Positions 24,911-33,696 of a DNA stretch of 44,262 nt are shown in pieces (position 1 is the stretch's first letter; each line of letters opens with the position of its first letter). The notes beneath the pieces are model-generated. The model did no database searches. It was not told the origin of the DNA and saw only the letters and a program-made list of their open reading frames with translations. Both the position numbers and the translations under genes were made by a program. This DNA is from Limisalsivibrio acetivorans (GTDB taxonomy: Bacteria; Chrysiogenota; Deferribacteres; Deferribacterales; Geovibrionaceae). The stretch lies in NCBI RefSeq assembly GCF_000421105.1, contig NZ_ATWF01000001.1:360668-404929 (forward strand), read 5' to 3'.

Positions 24911-24942
24911 AGAAGCAAATCATTTTGGAGGTATTTTCTTAC

Positions 24943-26262
24943 ATGGCTAAACAAGTAAACGTCGGAATTATCGGTTACGGCACAGTGGGGCAGGGGACTC
25001 TCAAAAACCTGTTCAGCAACACCAATAGTATCGCAGTTAAAACAGGGCTGGATATAACGGTTAAGACGGTTGCCGACCTTAAAATCGAGGAATTCACGAG
25101 TGATGAGCTTCTGGAGAAAGTGCCCGTAAAAACCACGAACGGAATGGACGTTATAAACGATCCCGAGATAGATATCGTTGTGGAGCTTATCGGAGGCTAC
25201 AACGTGGCGAGGGAGTTTATCCTTGCCGCAATCAATAACAGAAAACATGTTGTTACAGCAAACAAAGCTCTTCTGGCTGTTCACGGTGCGGAGCTCTTCA
25301 AAGCCGCCCAGGACAACGGTGTTAATATTGGCTTTGAGGCTGCAGTGGCTGGGGGCATCCCTATAATCCGTGTCCTGAAAGAGGATCTGGCGGCAAACCG
25401 AATACTTGAGATCTCCGGTATTATCAATGGAACAGCAAACTATATCCTTACCCGTATGGAAACCGAGGGGAAGGAGTTCCACGAGGTACTCGCCGATGCC
25501 CAGGAGCTCGGCTACGCAGAGGCGGATCCCACATTCGATGTGGAGGGGCAGGATACAGCCCATAAGATTGCCCTTCTCGCATCCATAGGCTTTGCAACCC
25601 TCGTACCCTTCGAGAAGATCTACGTTGAGGGTATAACTAGCATTAAGCAGGTGGACATACAGTTTGCCAAGAAGCTTGGATGCAAGATAAAGCTCCTTGC
25701 CATAGCAAAAAGACACGATGACGATATTGAGGTGCGTGTGCACCCCACCATCATCCCCGAAACAGAGCTTCTGGCACAGGTTGGGGATGTTTTCAACGCC
25801 GTTCAGGTTAAGGGTAATATGGTGGGCGACACCATGCATTACGGCAGAGGTGCCGGTGGCGAACCCACAGGAAGCGCCGTTGCGGGTGATATAATCTCCA
25901 TCGCAAGGGATGTTGCCGCAGGCGGCGATAAGCGTGTTCCTGTGCTCGGCTTCACCAAGGAATACACATACTACTTCCCGCTCAGAGACATCAAGGAGAT
26001 CGAATCAAGCTTCTATCTCCGTTTCTCCGCAGTGGACCAGCCCGGTTCCATGGCGGAGATCGCCGGAATACTCTCCAAGTACGGCATAAGCATATCCCAG
26101 GCAATCCAGTCCACCCCCCAGAATACGGGAGAGGTGGTCCCCCTTGTTTTTATGACACACCTCACAGAGGGCTCCAAGGTTATGAATGCAGTGGAGGAGA
26201 TAAACAACCTCGGCGTTGTACGTGACAAGACTGTTGTAATAAGAGTTGAAGGACTTGACTAA
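24943..26262 (+). CDS. hom: Homoserine dehydrogenase
   Basis: 439 residues from the ATG at 24943 (GGAGG 11 bp upstream). The TTG at 24904 falls in the leader hairpin. It reduces aspartate semialdehyde to homoserine, the branch point to threonine and methionine. Rossmann motif GIIGYGTVGQGT at the N-terminus; substrate/catalytic region VVTANKALLA and GINGTANYILT-type sequence (SGIINGTANYILTRM); ADPTFDVEGQDTAHKIALLA downstream. A C-terminal ACT domain (from about residue 360, YLRFSAVDQPGSMAEIAGILSKYGISI) suggests feedback control by threonine. It is the first gene of an operon: its TAA is followed at once by the ATG of the ApgM-like gene. Confidence 0.95.
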   Translation: MAKQVNVGIIGYGTVGQGTLKNLFSNTNSIAVKTGLDITVKTVADLKIEEFTSDELLEKVPVKTTNGMDVINDPEIDIVVELIGGYNVAREFILAAINNRKHVVTANKALLAVHGAELFKAAQDNGVNIGFEAAVAGGIPIIRVLKEDLAANRILEISGIINGTANYILTRMETEGKEFHEVLADAQELGYAEADPTFDVEGQDTAHKIALLASIGFATLVPFEKIYVEGITSIKQVDIQFAKKLGCKIKLLAIAKRHDDDIEVRVHPTIIPETELLAQVGDVFNAVQVKGNMVGDTMHYGRGAGGEPTGSAVAGDIISIARDVAAGGDKRVPVLGFTKEYTYYFPLRDIKEIESSFYLRFSAVDQPGSMAEIAGILSKYGISISQAIQSTPQNTGEVVPLVFMTHLTEGSKVMNAVEEINNLGVVRDKTVVIRVEGLD

Positions 26263-27438
26263 ATGAAATATCTAGTACTGCTCTGCGATGGCATGAGCGA
26301 CCATAAAATAGAAGAGCTCGGCAATAAAACCGTAATGGAATATGCCGATACATCCAACTTTGACTATCTGGCAAAAAACGGCGTATGCGGCAAGATAGCC
26401 ACAGCCCCCGGAGGACTCTATCCCGGGAGCGACATATGCAATCTGAGCGTTATGGGGTATGACCCCCATAAATACTATAGCGGCAGAAGCCCCCTTGAGG
26501 CCGGTGCGATGAATATCGAACTGGGTGACAGGGATATGGCCTTTCGCTGCAACCTCGTTACACTCACCGAAGACGGCAAAACAATGGACGATTTCAGTGC
26601 CCATCATGCGGGTAACGAAACCGGTAAGAGGGCTATTGAGGCTCTCAAGGAAGTTTTTCAAGATGATGATGGCGTTGAGTTTTACCCCGGAGTGGGCTAC
26701 CGCCATATACTTGTCCTGCGTGATGTGGATTTCGAGCTAAAAACCACAGCCCCCCACGATATAATGGGTAAGGAGATTGCGGATCACCTTCCCGAAGGTA
26801 AGGGTGCTGAGCGTGTACGTGAGATAATGGCCAAGGCGAGGGTTGTTTTTGCCGGCGGTGGTTATGAGCGTGCCAACGCTATATGGCTTTGGGGGGAGGG
26901 TGGAAGACCCCAGATGCCCCTCTACAAAGATCTCTACGGCGTTGAAGGTTCCGTTGTTGCAGCAGTGGATCTAATCAAAGGTATAGGCAATTTTGCCGGT
27001 TTCAGGATTATAGATGTGCCCGGAGCCACCGGGTTTATCGATACAAACTTCAAAGGGAAGGCGGAATACGCCGTTAAGGCCCTTGAGGATACAGACTACG
27101 TATTCGTACATGTGGAAGCCCCCGATGAGGCGGGTCACATGGGCAGTGTGGAAGAGAAGGTGAAGGCTGTTGAGAATATCAACAGCCTTATGATTCCGAC
27201 TATCCTTGAAGGGATGAAATCCTTCGGGGATTTCAGAATTCTCGTAACGCCGGACCATCCGACGCCTGTCGCTCTGCGGACCCACGTTAACGAACCCGTT
27301 CCCGCTATAATATACGGAACCGGGGTAGAGGCGGATTCCAACAGCGAATATACCGAATATGTGGACCCATCCTTCTTTATGGAAGAGGGGTACAAGATAG
27401 CGGAGCTTTTTCTTAAGGCTCCTGTCATAAAGGGTTAA
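26263..27438 (+). CDS. ApgM-like phosphomutase, probable homoserine kinase
   Basis: 391 residues of the alkaline-phosphatase-like, cofactor-independent phosphoglycerate mutase family (archaeal ApgM type). Metal-site Asp in LLCDGMSD at the N-terminus; the phosphoserine region PGSDICNLSVMGYDP; late metal motifs VEAPDEAGHMG and TPDHPTP. A subset of this family, seen in genomes lacking classical ThrB and next to threonine genes, has been proposed to be a homoserine kinase (TIGRFAM model TIGR02535). Position supports that: directly after hom with no gap and 12 bp before lysC. No thrB-like GHMP kinase is in the window. Phosphoglycerate mutase activity remains the alternative. Confidence 0.85.
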   Translation: MKYLVLLCDGMSDHKIEELGNKTVMEYADTSNFDYLAKNGVCGKIATAPGGLYPGSDICNLSVMGYDPHKYYSGRSPLEAGAMNIELGDRDMAFRCNLVTLTEDGKTMDDFSAHHAGNETGKRAIEALKEVFQDDDGVEFYPGVGYRHILVLRDVDFELKTTAPHDIMGKEIADHLPEGKGAERVREIMAKARVVFAGGGYERANAIWLWGEGGRPQMPLYKDLYGVEGSVVAAVDLIKGIGNFAGFRIIDVPGATGFIDTNFKGKAEYAVKALEDTDYVFVHVEAPDEAGHMGSVEEKVKAVENINSLMIPTILEGMKSFGDFRILVTPDHPTPVALRTHVNEPVPAIIYGTGVEADSNSEYTEYVDPSFFMEEGYKIAELFLKAPVIKG

Positions 27439-27450
27439 GGAGGAACATTA

Positions 27451-28665
27451 GTGAGCCTTGTTGTAATGAAGTTCGGAGGAACCAGCGTCGGCTCCATCGA
27501 AAGAATCAGGAACGTAGCACGGATTATTGCGAAGAAGAAGGAAGCAGGACACGATGTCGTGGTTACAGTCTCCGCAATGGCAGGCGAAACGGACAGGCTC
27601 ATCGGTCTTCTTAAAGAGGTCGATGAAAACTACAGCCTTCGCGAGTATGACCAGATAGTTTCCACAGGTGAGCAGGCGAGCTCCCCCCTCGTTGCGCAGA
27701 CACTCATAACGATGGGTTGCCCCGCAGTTTCGCTCACAGGAATCCAGATCGGTATGGAAACGGACGGCTCACACTCTAAATGCCGCATTATGAATATAAA
27801 AGGTGACAGAATCCGCAAGGAGCTTGCCGAAGGCAAGGTTTGTATCGTTGCAGGGTTCCAGGGATATTATCCCCCCACAGGCGATATAACCACCCTCGGA
27901 AGAGGGGGCTCAGATACCACAGCCGTTGCCATCGCCGCTGCACTCAAGGCGGATGTATGCGAGATATATACGGATGTTGACGGAATCTATTCCGGCGATC
28001 CCCGTGTTGTGCGCAAGGCGAAGAAGATGGACAGGGTAAGCTACGATGAGATGCTCGAACTCGCATCACTCGGAGCAAAGGTACTTCAGTCAAGAAGTGT
28101 TGAATTCGGCATGAACTACGGAGTTGACATCATGGTGCTTTCCTCCCTCGAGGAAAAGCCCGGAACTCTTGTTACCAAGGAGGATGATGAGATGGAGCAG
28201 GTAATAGTCAGAGGCGTTGCGAGCGATAAAAATCAGGCAAAACTTACAATCAGGAACGTACCGGACAAGCCCGGTATCGCTGCTACTATCTTCAGCAGTC
28301 TTGCTGAGGATGCTATAAATGTTGATGTGATCGTACAAGATGTGAGCGTTGAAGGTAATACAGACCTCTCCTTCACCGTTGCAAAGACCGATCTTAACAG
28401 GGCAATGGAGTCCTGCCGCAAGGTTTCCGAGCAGATCGGAGCGGGCGAGGTTCTCACAGACGAGGAGGTAGCCAAGGTTTCCATCGTCGGTGTTGGAATG
28501 AGAAGCCATGCGGGTGTTGCCGCCAAGATGTTCAAGGTTCTTGCGGACAACAATATCAACATTATAATGATTACCACCAGCGAGATAAAGGTTTCCTGTG
28601 TTGTTGAGGAAAAATACTCTGAACTCGCTGTTAGAGTTCTCCATGAGGCATTTGTAGAGGATTAA
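27451..28665 (+). CDS. lysC: Aspartate kinase
   Basis: 404 residues from a GTG with AAGGAGG 7 bp upstream. It phosphorylates aspartate, the first step to lysine, threonine, methionine and isoleucine. The kinase domain begins MKFGGTSVG and has [38 protein letters not shown] and [13 protein letters not shown]. Two C-terminal ACT domains (about 262-400: [20 protein letters not shown] and [19 protein letters not shown]) indicate allosteric inhibition by end products. Length and order match the single-domain LysC class of about 400 residues. It is third in the hom operon, and cimA starts 3 bp after its stop. Confidence 0.96.
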   Translation: MSLVVMKFGGTSVGSIERIRNVARIIAKKKEAGHDVVVTVSAMAGETDRLIGLLKEVDENYSLREYDQIVSTGEQASSPLVAQTLITMGCPAVSLTGIQIGMETDGSHSKCRIMNIKGDRIRKELAEGKVCIVAGFQGYYPPTGDITTLGRGGSDTTAVAIAAALKADVCEIYTDVDGIYSGDPRVVRKAKKMDRVSYDEMLELASLGAKVLQSRSVEFGMNYGVDIMVLSSLEEKPGTLVTKEDDEMEQVIVRGVASDKNQAKLTIRNVPDKPGIAATIFSSLAEDAINVDVIVQDVSVEGNTDLSFTVAKTDLNRAMESCRKVSEQIGAGEVLTDEEVAKVSIVGVGMRSHAGVAAKMFKVLADNNINIIMITTSEIKVSCVVEEKYSELAVRVLHEAFVED

Positions 28666-28668
28666 TAT

Positions 28669-30252
28669 ATGGCTCGTAAAATCGACATATATGACACCAC
28701 CCTGCGGGACGGAACCCAGGCGGAGGATGTCAACTTCACCGTTAAGGATAAGGTGAAGATAGCCGAGACACTCAGTGATTTCGGCATAGCATACATAGAA
28801 GGGGGATGGCCAGGTTCCAACCCCAGGGATATCGAGTTCTTCCGCAGTGTGAAGGACTCAAATGTCCCCATAGATAAGGTTGCGGCCTTCGGAAGTACAA
28901 GAAGGGCGGCGAGGACATGCGATACCGATGAGAACCTTCAGGCTCTGCTTGAAGCGGAGGTTCCCAACCTCACCATCTTCGGCAAAACATGGGACCTCCA
29001 CGTAACCGAAGCGCTTAAGCTTGAGCTTCCCCAGAACCTTGAGCTTATCAATGATTCTGTGGCATACCTTAAAACCAAGGTGGATAAGGTATTCTACGAT
29101 GCAGAGCACTTCTTCGACGGCTATAAGGCGAACAGGGATTACGCAATCCAGACCCTCAAGGCTGCAAGGGATGCCGGTGCGGACTGCCTCGTTCTCTGCG
29201 ATACAAACGGCGGAACCATGCCCTTTGAACTTGCAGATATCTTAGACGATGTTAAATCCGAGCTGGGGGATTATCCCCTGGGTATCCATTGTCATAACGA
29301 CAGCGACTGCGCCGTTGCCAACTCCACCATAGCTGTGGAGAAGGGGATCGTGCAGGTACAGGGTACGGTGAACGGATACGGGGAGCGGTGCGGTAATGCG
29401 AACATCTGCTCTGTAATCCCTAACGTACAGCTTAAGCTGGGGCATGAATGCGTACCGCCGGAGAAGCTAAGCGATCTGCGTGTGGTTTCAAGGTTTGTTA
29501 ATGAGCTTGGCAACCTTAAGCACAACATACATCAGCCCTACGTAGGACGTTCCGCTTTTGCCCATAAGGGCGGTGTGCACGTGAGTGCAATCCTTAAGAA
29601 CTCAAGAACCTATGAGCATATTGAACCGGAGCTTGTGGGGAACACCCAGCGTGTTCTTGTTTCTGATCTCTCCGGCAGGAGCAACCTTATCTACAAGGCG
29701 AAGGATTTTGGTCTTGATATCGACAGCAAGGACCCGAAGATTGCCGAGGTTGTGGAGCAGCTTAAGGAGCTTGAGAACAAAGGGTTCCAGTACGAAGGTG
29801 CAGAGGCATCCTTTGAGCTTCTCATGCGTAAGACCATGGGCAAATTCGAACCCTTCTTCGACTCTCTCAGCTTCCGTGTTATAGATGAGAAACGTTCAAA
29901 GGGTGAACAGCCCCATGCAGAGGCCACCGTTATGCTCAAGGTGCACGGCGAGGCGGAGCATACAGCCGCCACAGGGAACGGCCCTGTTAACGCCATCGAT
30001 AACGCAATCCGGAAGGCGCTCAGTAAGTTCTATCCCAACCTTGAGGAGATGACCCTTGTGGACTTCAAGGTTCGTATCCTTACAAGCGGAACGGGCACAA
30101 AGGCTCTCACAAGAGTGCTTATCGAATCTAAGGACGGCAAGGATGTTTGGGGCACTGTGGGTGTTGCCCACAACATTATCGAGGCGAGCTATCAGGCGCT
30201 CATCGATTCCATTGAGTATAAGCTTTTAAAGGATCGTGATAACGGTGTTTAA
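28669..30252 (+). CDS. cimA: Citramalate synthase
   Basis: 527 residues, AGAGG ribosome site. It condenses pyruvate and acetyl-CoA to (R)-citramalate, giving a threonine-independent route to 2-oxobutyrate and isoleucine. HMGL-like barrel: [18 protein letters not shown] at the start with the catalytic Arg-Asp pair, [12 protein letters not shown] (distinguishing it from isopropylmalate synthase), [10 protein letters not shown], and the metal histidines in [15 protein letters not shown]. Then [27 protein letters not shown]-type sequence. The C-terminal LeuA-type regulatory domain starts near residue 395 and probably binds isoleucine. Its presence beside hom/lysC means the operon serves both the threonine and citramalate routes. 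Terminator at 30342. Confidence 0.95.
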   Translation: MARKIDIYDTTLRDGTQAEDVNFTVKDKVKIAETLSDFGIAYIEGGWPGSNPRDIEFFRSVKDSNVPIDKVAAFGSTRRAARTCDTDENLQALLEAEVPNLTIFGKTWDLHVTEALKLELPQNLELINDSVAYLKTKVDKVFYDAEHFFDGYKANRDYAIQTLKAARDAGADCLVLCDTNGGTMPFELADILDDVKSELGDYPLGIHCHNDSDCAVANSTIAVEKGIVQVQGTVNGYGERCGNANICSVIPNVQLKLGHECVPPEKLSDLRVVSRFVNELGNLKHNIHQPYVGRSAFAHKGGVHVSAILKNSRTYEHIEPELVGNTQRVLVSDLSGRSNLIYKAKDFGLDIDSKDPKIAEVVEQLKELENKGFQYEGAEASFELLMRKTMGKFEPFFDSLSFRVIDEKRSKGEQPHAEATVMLKVHGEAEHTAATGNGPVNAIDNAIRKALSKFYPNLEEMTLVDFKVRILTSGTGTKALTRVLIESKDGKDVWGTVGVAHNIIEASYQALIDSIEYKLLKDRDNGV

Positions 30253-30341
30253 AAACTCTTGAAAATTGCAAAGATATTTGTATAATTACACTCGTTATCA
30301 GTGAAATAATAATAGGTTTCTAGAATATAACAGTACTATTG

Positions 30342-30402
30342 CCCGGCTATTTCTATGCTTTATCCCTCCTCCCCCCTTAAAGCATGTAGCCGGGATTTTT
30401 TT
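30342..30402 (+). terminator. Terminator of the hom-lysC-cimA operon
   Basis: Outer arms CCCGGCTA and TAGCCGGG, inner arms ATGCTTTA and TAAAGCAT, loop of C and T, then a run of seven T. Confidence 0.88.
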
Positions 30403-30447
30403 GCTTACAGGATTCTTTATAATTAAGAGAAGTATACTCCTCTCTGC

Positions 30448-31374
30448 CTAGTCTCTTTTATGCTTGACCAGGTTGTAATGGGGGTCCTTATGGGGGTAGA
30501 AGCGGAGGGAGTCGATCTCTTTGCCGTCGATATCGATCGCTTTGTAAACAAGTTCATCACCCTCAAAGTACATCTTTGTGTAGTGATAATTTCTTACGTA
30601 TACCTTGCTGTAGTCGTTTTCCCTTCTCGGTCCCCTCAGAGGTGCGCCGCCGCCTGCCGTGATTATATGGTGTATGCCGTCAACATATGAGCGTTCATAG
30701 CTGTGCAGATGGGCGTTGAATACGGCATGAACCTTGAACTTTTTCATAATTGGGAGAATAGATTCACCGATATTCATCTCATCCTCAACCTTCATCCGGC
30801 TGTATAGGGGGTGATGGAATATTACGAATTTGAATGCCGCATCCTTATGATCACGCAAATCATGCACAAACCATTTGTACTGCTCCGAATCTTTGCTGAG
30901 ATCCCCAGTTGAATTAAGTACAGTGAAATGTATGCCGTATCGATCGACGGAGTAGTATTCCTCGTTGCCGGGAAAGTCAAAGTACAGGTAATAGAGCAGA
31001 GAGTTATGTTCGTGGTTGCCAAGGGTCGCGTAGTAGTCCGTCTCTTTGATAAGCTCCTTTTCGATGCGGTGAAAGGCGAACCAGTCCGGGAGCCCCCATC
31101 CATGGGTCATGAGATCCCCGGTGTGGAAAACAACAGAAGGGCTCTCGCTCCTTATCATCTCGACTATCTTTCTGTGGGTGTCGTGATAGGTTCGTGTGTC
31201 GCCATATATAACTATCTTAGGTATACGTGAAATAGGGTCGTGTTTAATTTCGTAATGAAAGTAGAGAAATATAAAGAATATGAATGCTATATAAAGCACG
31301 CCCGTGGAGAACAGCGTGACAAGTAGAAGCTTCCAGAACCGTCTTCTTGAAAGGAACCGCAATCTCTTTATCAT
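30448..31374 (-). CDS. Membrane-anchored metallophosphoesterase
   Basis: 308 residues. A basic N-terminus is followed by one transmembrane segment (about 16-40), placing the catalytic domain outside the cytoplasm. Binuclear-metal motifs of the calcineurin-like/purple-acid-phosphatase fold appear in order: VIYGDTR, FHTGDLM, LGNHEH, IFHHPLY and NAHLHSYERSY. All metal ligands look intact. The GGGAP sequence at the C-terminus is typical of the purple acid phosphatase branch. The substrate is unknown; extracellular phosphate release or lipid/cell-wall phosphate removal are possible. A lone gene, convergent with the hom operon and divergent from the phasin-like/ubiB pair. Confidence 0.85.
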   Translation of the reverse strand: MIKRLRFLSRRRFWKLLLVTLFSTGVLYIAFIFFIFLYFHYEIKHDPISRIPKIVIYGDTRTYHDTHRKIVEMIRSESPSVVFHTGDLMTHGWGLPDWFAFHRIEKELIKETDYYATLGNHEHNSLLYYLYFDFPGNEEYYSVDRYGIHFTVLNSTGDLSKDSEQYKWFVHDLRDHKDAAFKFVIFHHPLYSRMKVEDEMNIGESILPIMKKFKVHAVFNAHLHSYERSYVDGIHHIITAGGGAPLRGPRRENDYSKVYVRNYHYTKMYFEGDELVYKAIDIDGKEIDSLRFYPHKDPHYNLVKHKRD

Positions 31375-31473
31375 GAGTCATTATCTGTATTTACTGTGAT
31401 CAAAATGTTACAGAAAAATTGAATTACAGTCATAAATGACTATTTTATGCAGAAATGAATAACTCATAAAACA

Positions 31474-31501
31474 TTGAAATACTGACAAAAACAGATATTA
31501 T
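31474..31501 (+). promoter_or_regulatory. Sigma-70-type promoter of the phasin-like/ubiB pair
   Basis: TTGAAA (31474-31479), 16-bp spacer, TATTAT (31496-31501). The start near 31508 is 14 nt before the ATG, with GGAGG between. Confidence 0.6.
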
Positions 31502-31521
31502 TTAGGTAGCGGAGGTGAAAC

Positions 31522-31818
31522 ATGAATAAAGGCGACAAAGATAACGAACTGAAGGATTTTTTCTATGTAGGTCTTGGAGCGGCTCTCATGGCAAAGGAGA
31601 AGCTGGATAAGGAGATCGAAACCTTTATGCACAGAGGTAAAGCAGCCCAGGATGCGAAGGATAAAATGAGTGAAGAGGCCAAAAAGAAGGCCAAAGAGTT
31701 CGAAAGCGAATTCGACAGTAAGCTGAAAGAGAAGGTTCAGGAAATACTCAAGGAACTTGATATCCCTACCAGAGAGGAGTTTGAAGAACTCAGGAAGAAG
31801 GTGGAAGAGAGCAAGTGA
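31522..31818 (+). CDS. Phasin-like coiled-coil protein (98 aa)
   Basis: 98 residues with a GGAGG ribosome site. The N-terminal half has a short apolar stretch (FFYVGLGAALMAKEKLDKEI). The rest is highly charged coiled coil (AKKKAKEFESEFDSKLKEKV), ending LDIPTREEFEELRKKVEE, a pattern typical of small PhaF/phasin-family proteins. Family members coat polyester granules or act as adaptor helices, but no PHA synthase is in the window, so granule binding is not supported here. The last 4 bp (GTGA) overlap the start of the UbiB gene, showing translational coupling and probable joint function. Confidence 0.68.
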   Translation: MNKGDKDNELKDFFYVGLGAALMAKEKLDKEIETFMHRGKAAQDAKDKMSEEAKKKAKEFESEFDSKLKEKVQEILKELDIPTREEFEELRKKVEESK

Positions 31819-33374
31819 AAAAAAAAATCCTGAAACTTTATTCGCCGAGGAGAATCTACCGTGTTTTTATGGTTCTCCTTACTACATTTCTTATCATCAA
31901 GAACCGAAAGAGTTTTTTGATGATAAAGCCCCTGAGGCCGGCAAGGCTCAGGGCTTATATTCAGGCACTGGGTGCGAGCTTTATAAAGCTTGCCCAGGTG
32001 CTTGCTACCAGAGCAGATTTCTTTACAGAAGAATACCTTGATGAGCTTCGGGGTGTGCATGACGACATCCCGAAGATGAGCCATGAGGATTTCCGCAAGG
32101 TTTATGAAAAGGCCTTCGGGGAGCGGGATCCGTTCAAAACATTCCTCGAAAACCCCATTGCCAGCGCATCCATAGGGCAGGTGCATCATGCTGTACTAAT
32201 GGATGGAACCGAGGCCGCCGTTAAGCTCCGCCGTTATGATATTGAGAAGATTATACGGGCGGACATTAAGATTCTGCGTTTCTTTAACCGTATTTTTAAG
32301 CCGCTCTTTTCGGAGTATACGAAGAACTCCATAGAAGGGGTGATCGAGGAATTTACTAACATGATCACCCGGGAAGTGGATCTGTACGTCGAACTCCAGA
32401 ATATGAAAAAATTCGCTGAAACATATCCCAACAGCGGGATACGGTATCCGGAGCCTTACGATAAATACTGCAGTTCCGATGCCCTTGTTATGAGCTTTGA
32501 GCATGGTTTTAGGTTTGACGACAGGCGTGTACTTGAGAGGCTCAATGTAAGCTTCGAAGAGGTTATGGAGAAGCTGATCTATTTCTATACGGATCAGATG
32601 CTTGTAAACGGCTTCTTCCATGCGGATCCCCACCCGGGTAACCTTATGATTACACCGGATGGAGAGCTTATTCTGCTCGATTTCGGCATGGTGAAGCGTA
32701 TCTCAGAGCGTACCAGGAAATCCATAATCGAGATTATCAAGGCTGCAAATGAAAGGGATTTTGAGACCTATATCAAAGCGTGTAAGAAGCTCGGCATCAT
32801 AGGTGTGGATGCACCCGACAACCTTCTGCAGGAGGTTGCAGAGCGGATGTTCGATATCTTCTCCAATGAAACGCTTGATGCAAAGAGCATGCAGACATTA
32901 GCCTTTGAGGTTCTGAACTCGGTGAAAAACCTCCCCTTCAAGCTTCCTCAGGAGGCGATATACATAATGCGTGTGAGCTCCATCATAGAGGGGCTGGGCA
33001 CCAACTATATAGATAATTTCAACGGCATCAAAGATATACTTCCCGTGCTCAAGGAGAACATGCCGAGAGCGCTTGGTATTGATGACAAATTCATCGAGTT
33101 CCTCAAGGGTGAGGCTATTGAAGTTCCCTTCACCCTTCGCAAGATGAAGAAGATTATCAACGATGTTAGCGACAACTCCCTTGAGATAAAGATCTCCAAG
33201 GAGAGTATCGATTATATTAGAGAGAAGTCCAGAAGCTACTACCGACCCATAGTCAATGGAGCGATGCTTGTTGTTGTCGGCTTTTTTGTGGTATTTCTTG
33301 GTTTTGACAAGAGCGAGTATGTTGGTTCGGCATTCTTTTTTGTTGGTATGTTGAGGGTGTTTTTTGCGATTTGA
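31815..33374 (+). CDS. ubiB: ABC1/AarF/UbiB family atypical kinase
   Basis: 519 residues from GTG 31815, overlapping the preceding stop by 4 bp. The family supports quinone synthesis or lipid handling; UbiB-type proteins show ATPase activity. Motifs: FIKLAQVLATRADF corresponds to the invariant KxGQ, but the Gly is Ala (KLAQ); ASASIGQVHHAVLMDGTEAAVKL holds the Ala-rich loop and the ATP-binding Lys; NGFFHADPHPGNLM is the catalytic loop; LLDFGMVKR the DFG. Two C-terminal hydrophobic segments (about 475-515) anchor it in the membrane. The start codon is followed by a run of ten A, which could make start selection or frame prone to slippage. Confidence 0.9.
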   Translation: MKKKILKLYSPRRIYRVFMVLLTTFLIIKNRKSFLMIKPLRPARLRAYIQALGASFIKLAQVLATRADFFTEEYLDELRGVHDDIPKMSHEDFRKVYEKAFGERDPFKTFLENPIASASIGQVHHAVLMDGTEAAVKLRRYDIEKIIRADIKILRFFNRIFKPLFSEYTKNSIEGVIEEFTNMITREVDLYVELQNMKKFAETYPNSGIRYPEPYDKYCSSDALVMSFEHGFRFDDRRVLERLNVSFEEVMEKLIYFYTDQMLVNGFFHADPHPGNLMITPDGELILLDFGMVKRISERTRKSIIEIIKAANERDFETYIKACKKLGIIGVDAPDNLLQEVAERMFDIFSNETLDAKSMQTLAFEVLNSVKNLPFKLPQEAIYIMRVSSIIEGLGTNYIDNFNGIKDILPVLKENMPRALGIDDKFIEFLKGEAIEVPFTLRKMKKIINDVSDNSLEIKISKESIDYIREKSRSYYRPIVNGAMLVVVGFFVVFLGFDKSEYVGSAFFFVGMLRVFFAI

Positions 33375-33387
33375 CTTGGATTGATGT

Positions 33388-33401
33388 ATGGAAAACTCCA
33401 T
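33388..33401 (+). repeat. Remnant hairpin arm of the repeat family
   Basis: ATGGAAAACTCCAT followed by AGA-TAAATC resembles the right half of the last hairpin of the 140-bp module (ATGGAAAATTCCAT). It begins 14 bp after the ubiB stop and may be the end of a lost copy. Confidence 0.5.
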
Positions 33402-33410
33402 AGAATAAAT

Positions 33411-33549
33411 CAGGCTCCCATGGATGGGAGCCCTGAAATAGATTTTATTAAGCTCCGCTTCATAAAATATATGGAAGCAAGCGGAGCGAAGGCTTTGCCA
33501 ATTGGAGCGGCAGGGAAATTCTCAGGATAATGAATTTCCCAGATTAAAT
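33411..33549 (+). repeat. Multi-hairpin module type I, copy 1
   Basis: Four hairpins in order. X: GGCTCCCAT / ATGGGAGCC around GG (33413-33432). Y: ATTTTAT / ATAAAAT. Z: the AAGCGGAGCGAAGGCTTTGCC region. W: GGGAAATTC / GAATTTCCC (33513-33540). It then ends in AGATTAAATC. It is directly followed by copy 2, so the two are in tandem. Confidence 0.8.
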
Positions 33550-33690
33550 CAGGCTCCCATGGATGGGAGCCCTGAAGACGCAATTAAATTGAATTGTATT
33601 CAATTTATGTAGTCGGAAGTTCGAGAGGGCAGGGTTTCCCTGCCCGAACAACGATGGAATTTCCATGGATGGAAAATTCCATACATAAAA
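33550..33690 (+). repeat. Multi-hairpin module type I, copy 2
   Basis: X is the same as in copy 1 (33552-33571). Y is AAATTGAAT / ATTCAATTT (33586-33606). Linker GTAGTCGGAAGT. Z is a perfect GGGCAGGG / CCCTGCCC around TTT (33627-33645), unlike Z of copy 1. W is ATGGAATTTCCAT / ATGGAAAATTCCAT around GG (33654-33682). It ends 7 bp before the cydB stop. Confidence 0.85.
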
Positions 33691-33696
33691 TCAGCC

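Noticed and set aside
24772-25839. 355-codon open frame on the minus strand
   Set aside because: It lies wholly opposite hom, whose protein motifs are unambiguous. The product is an antisense shadow without family motifs.
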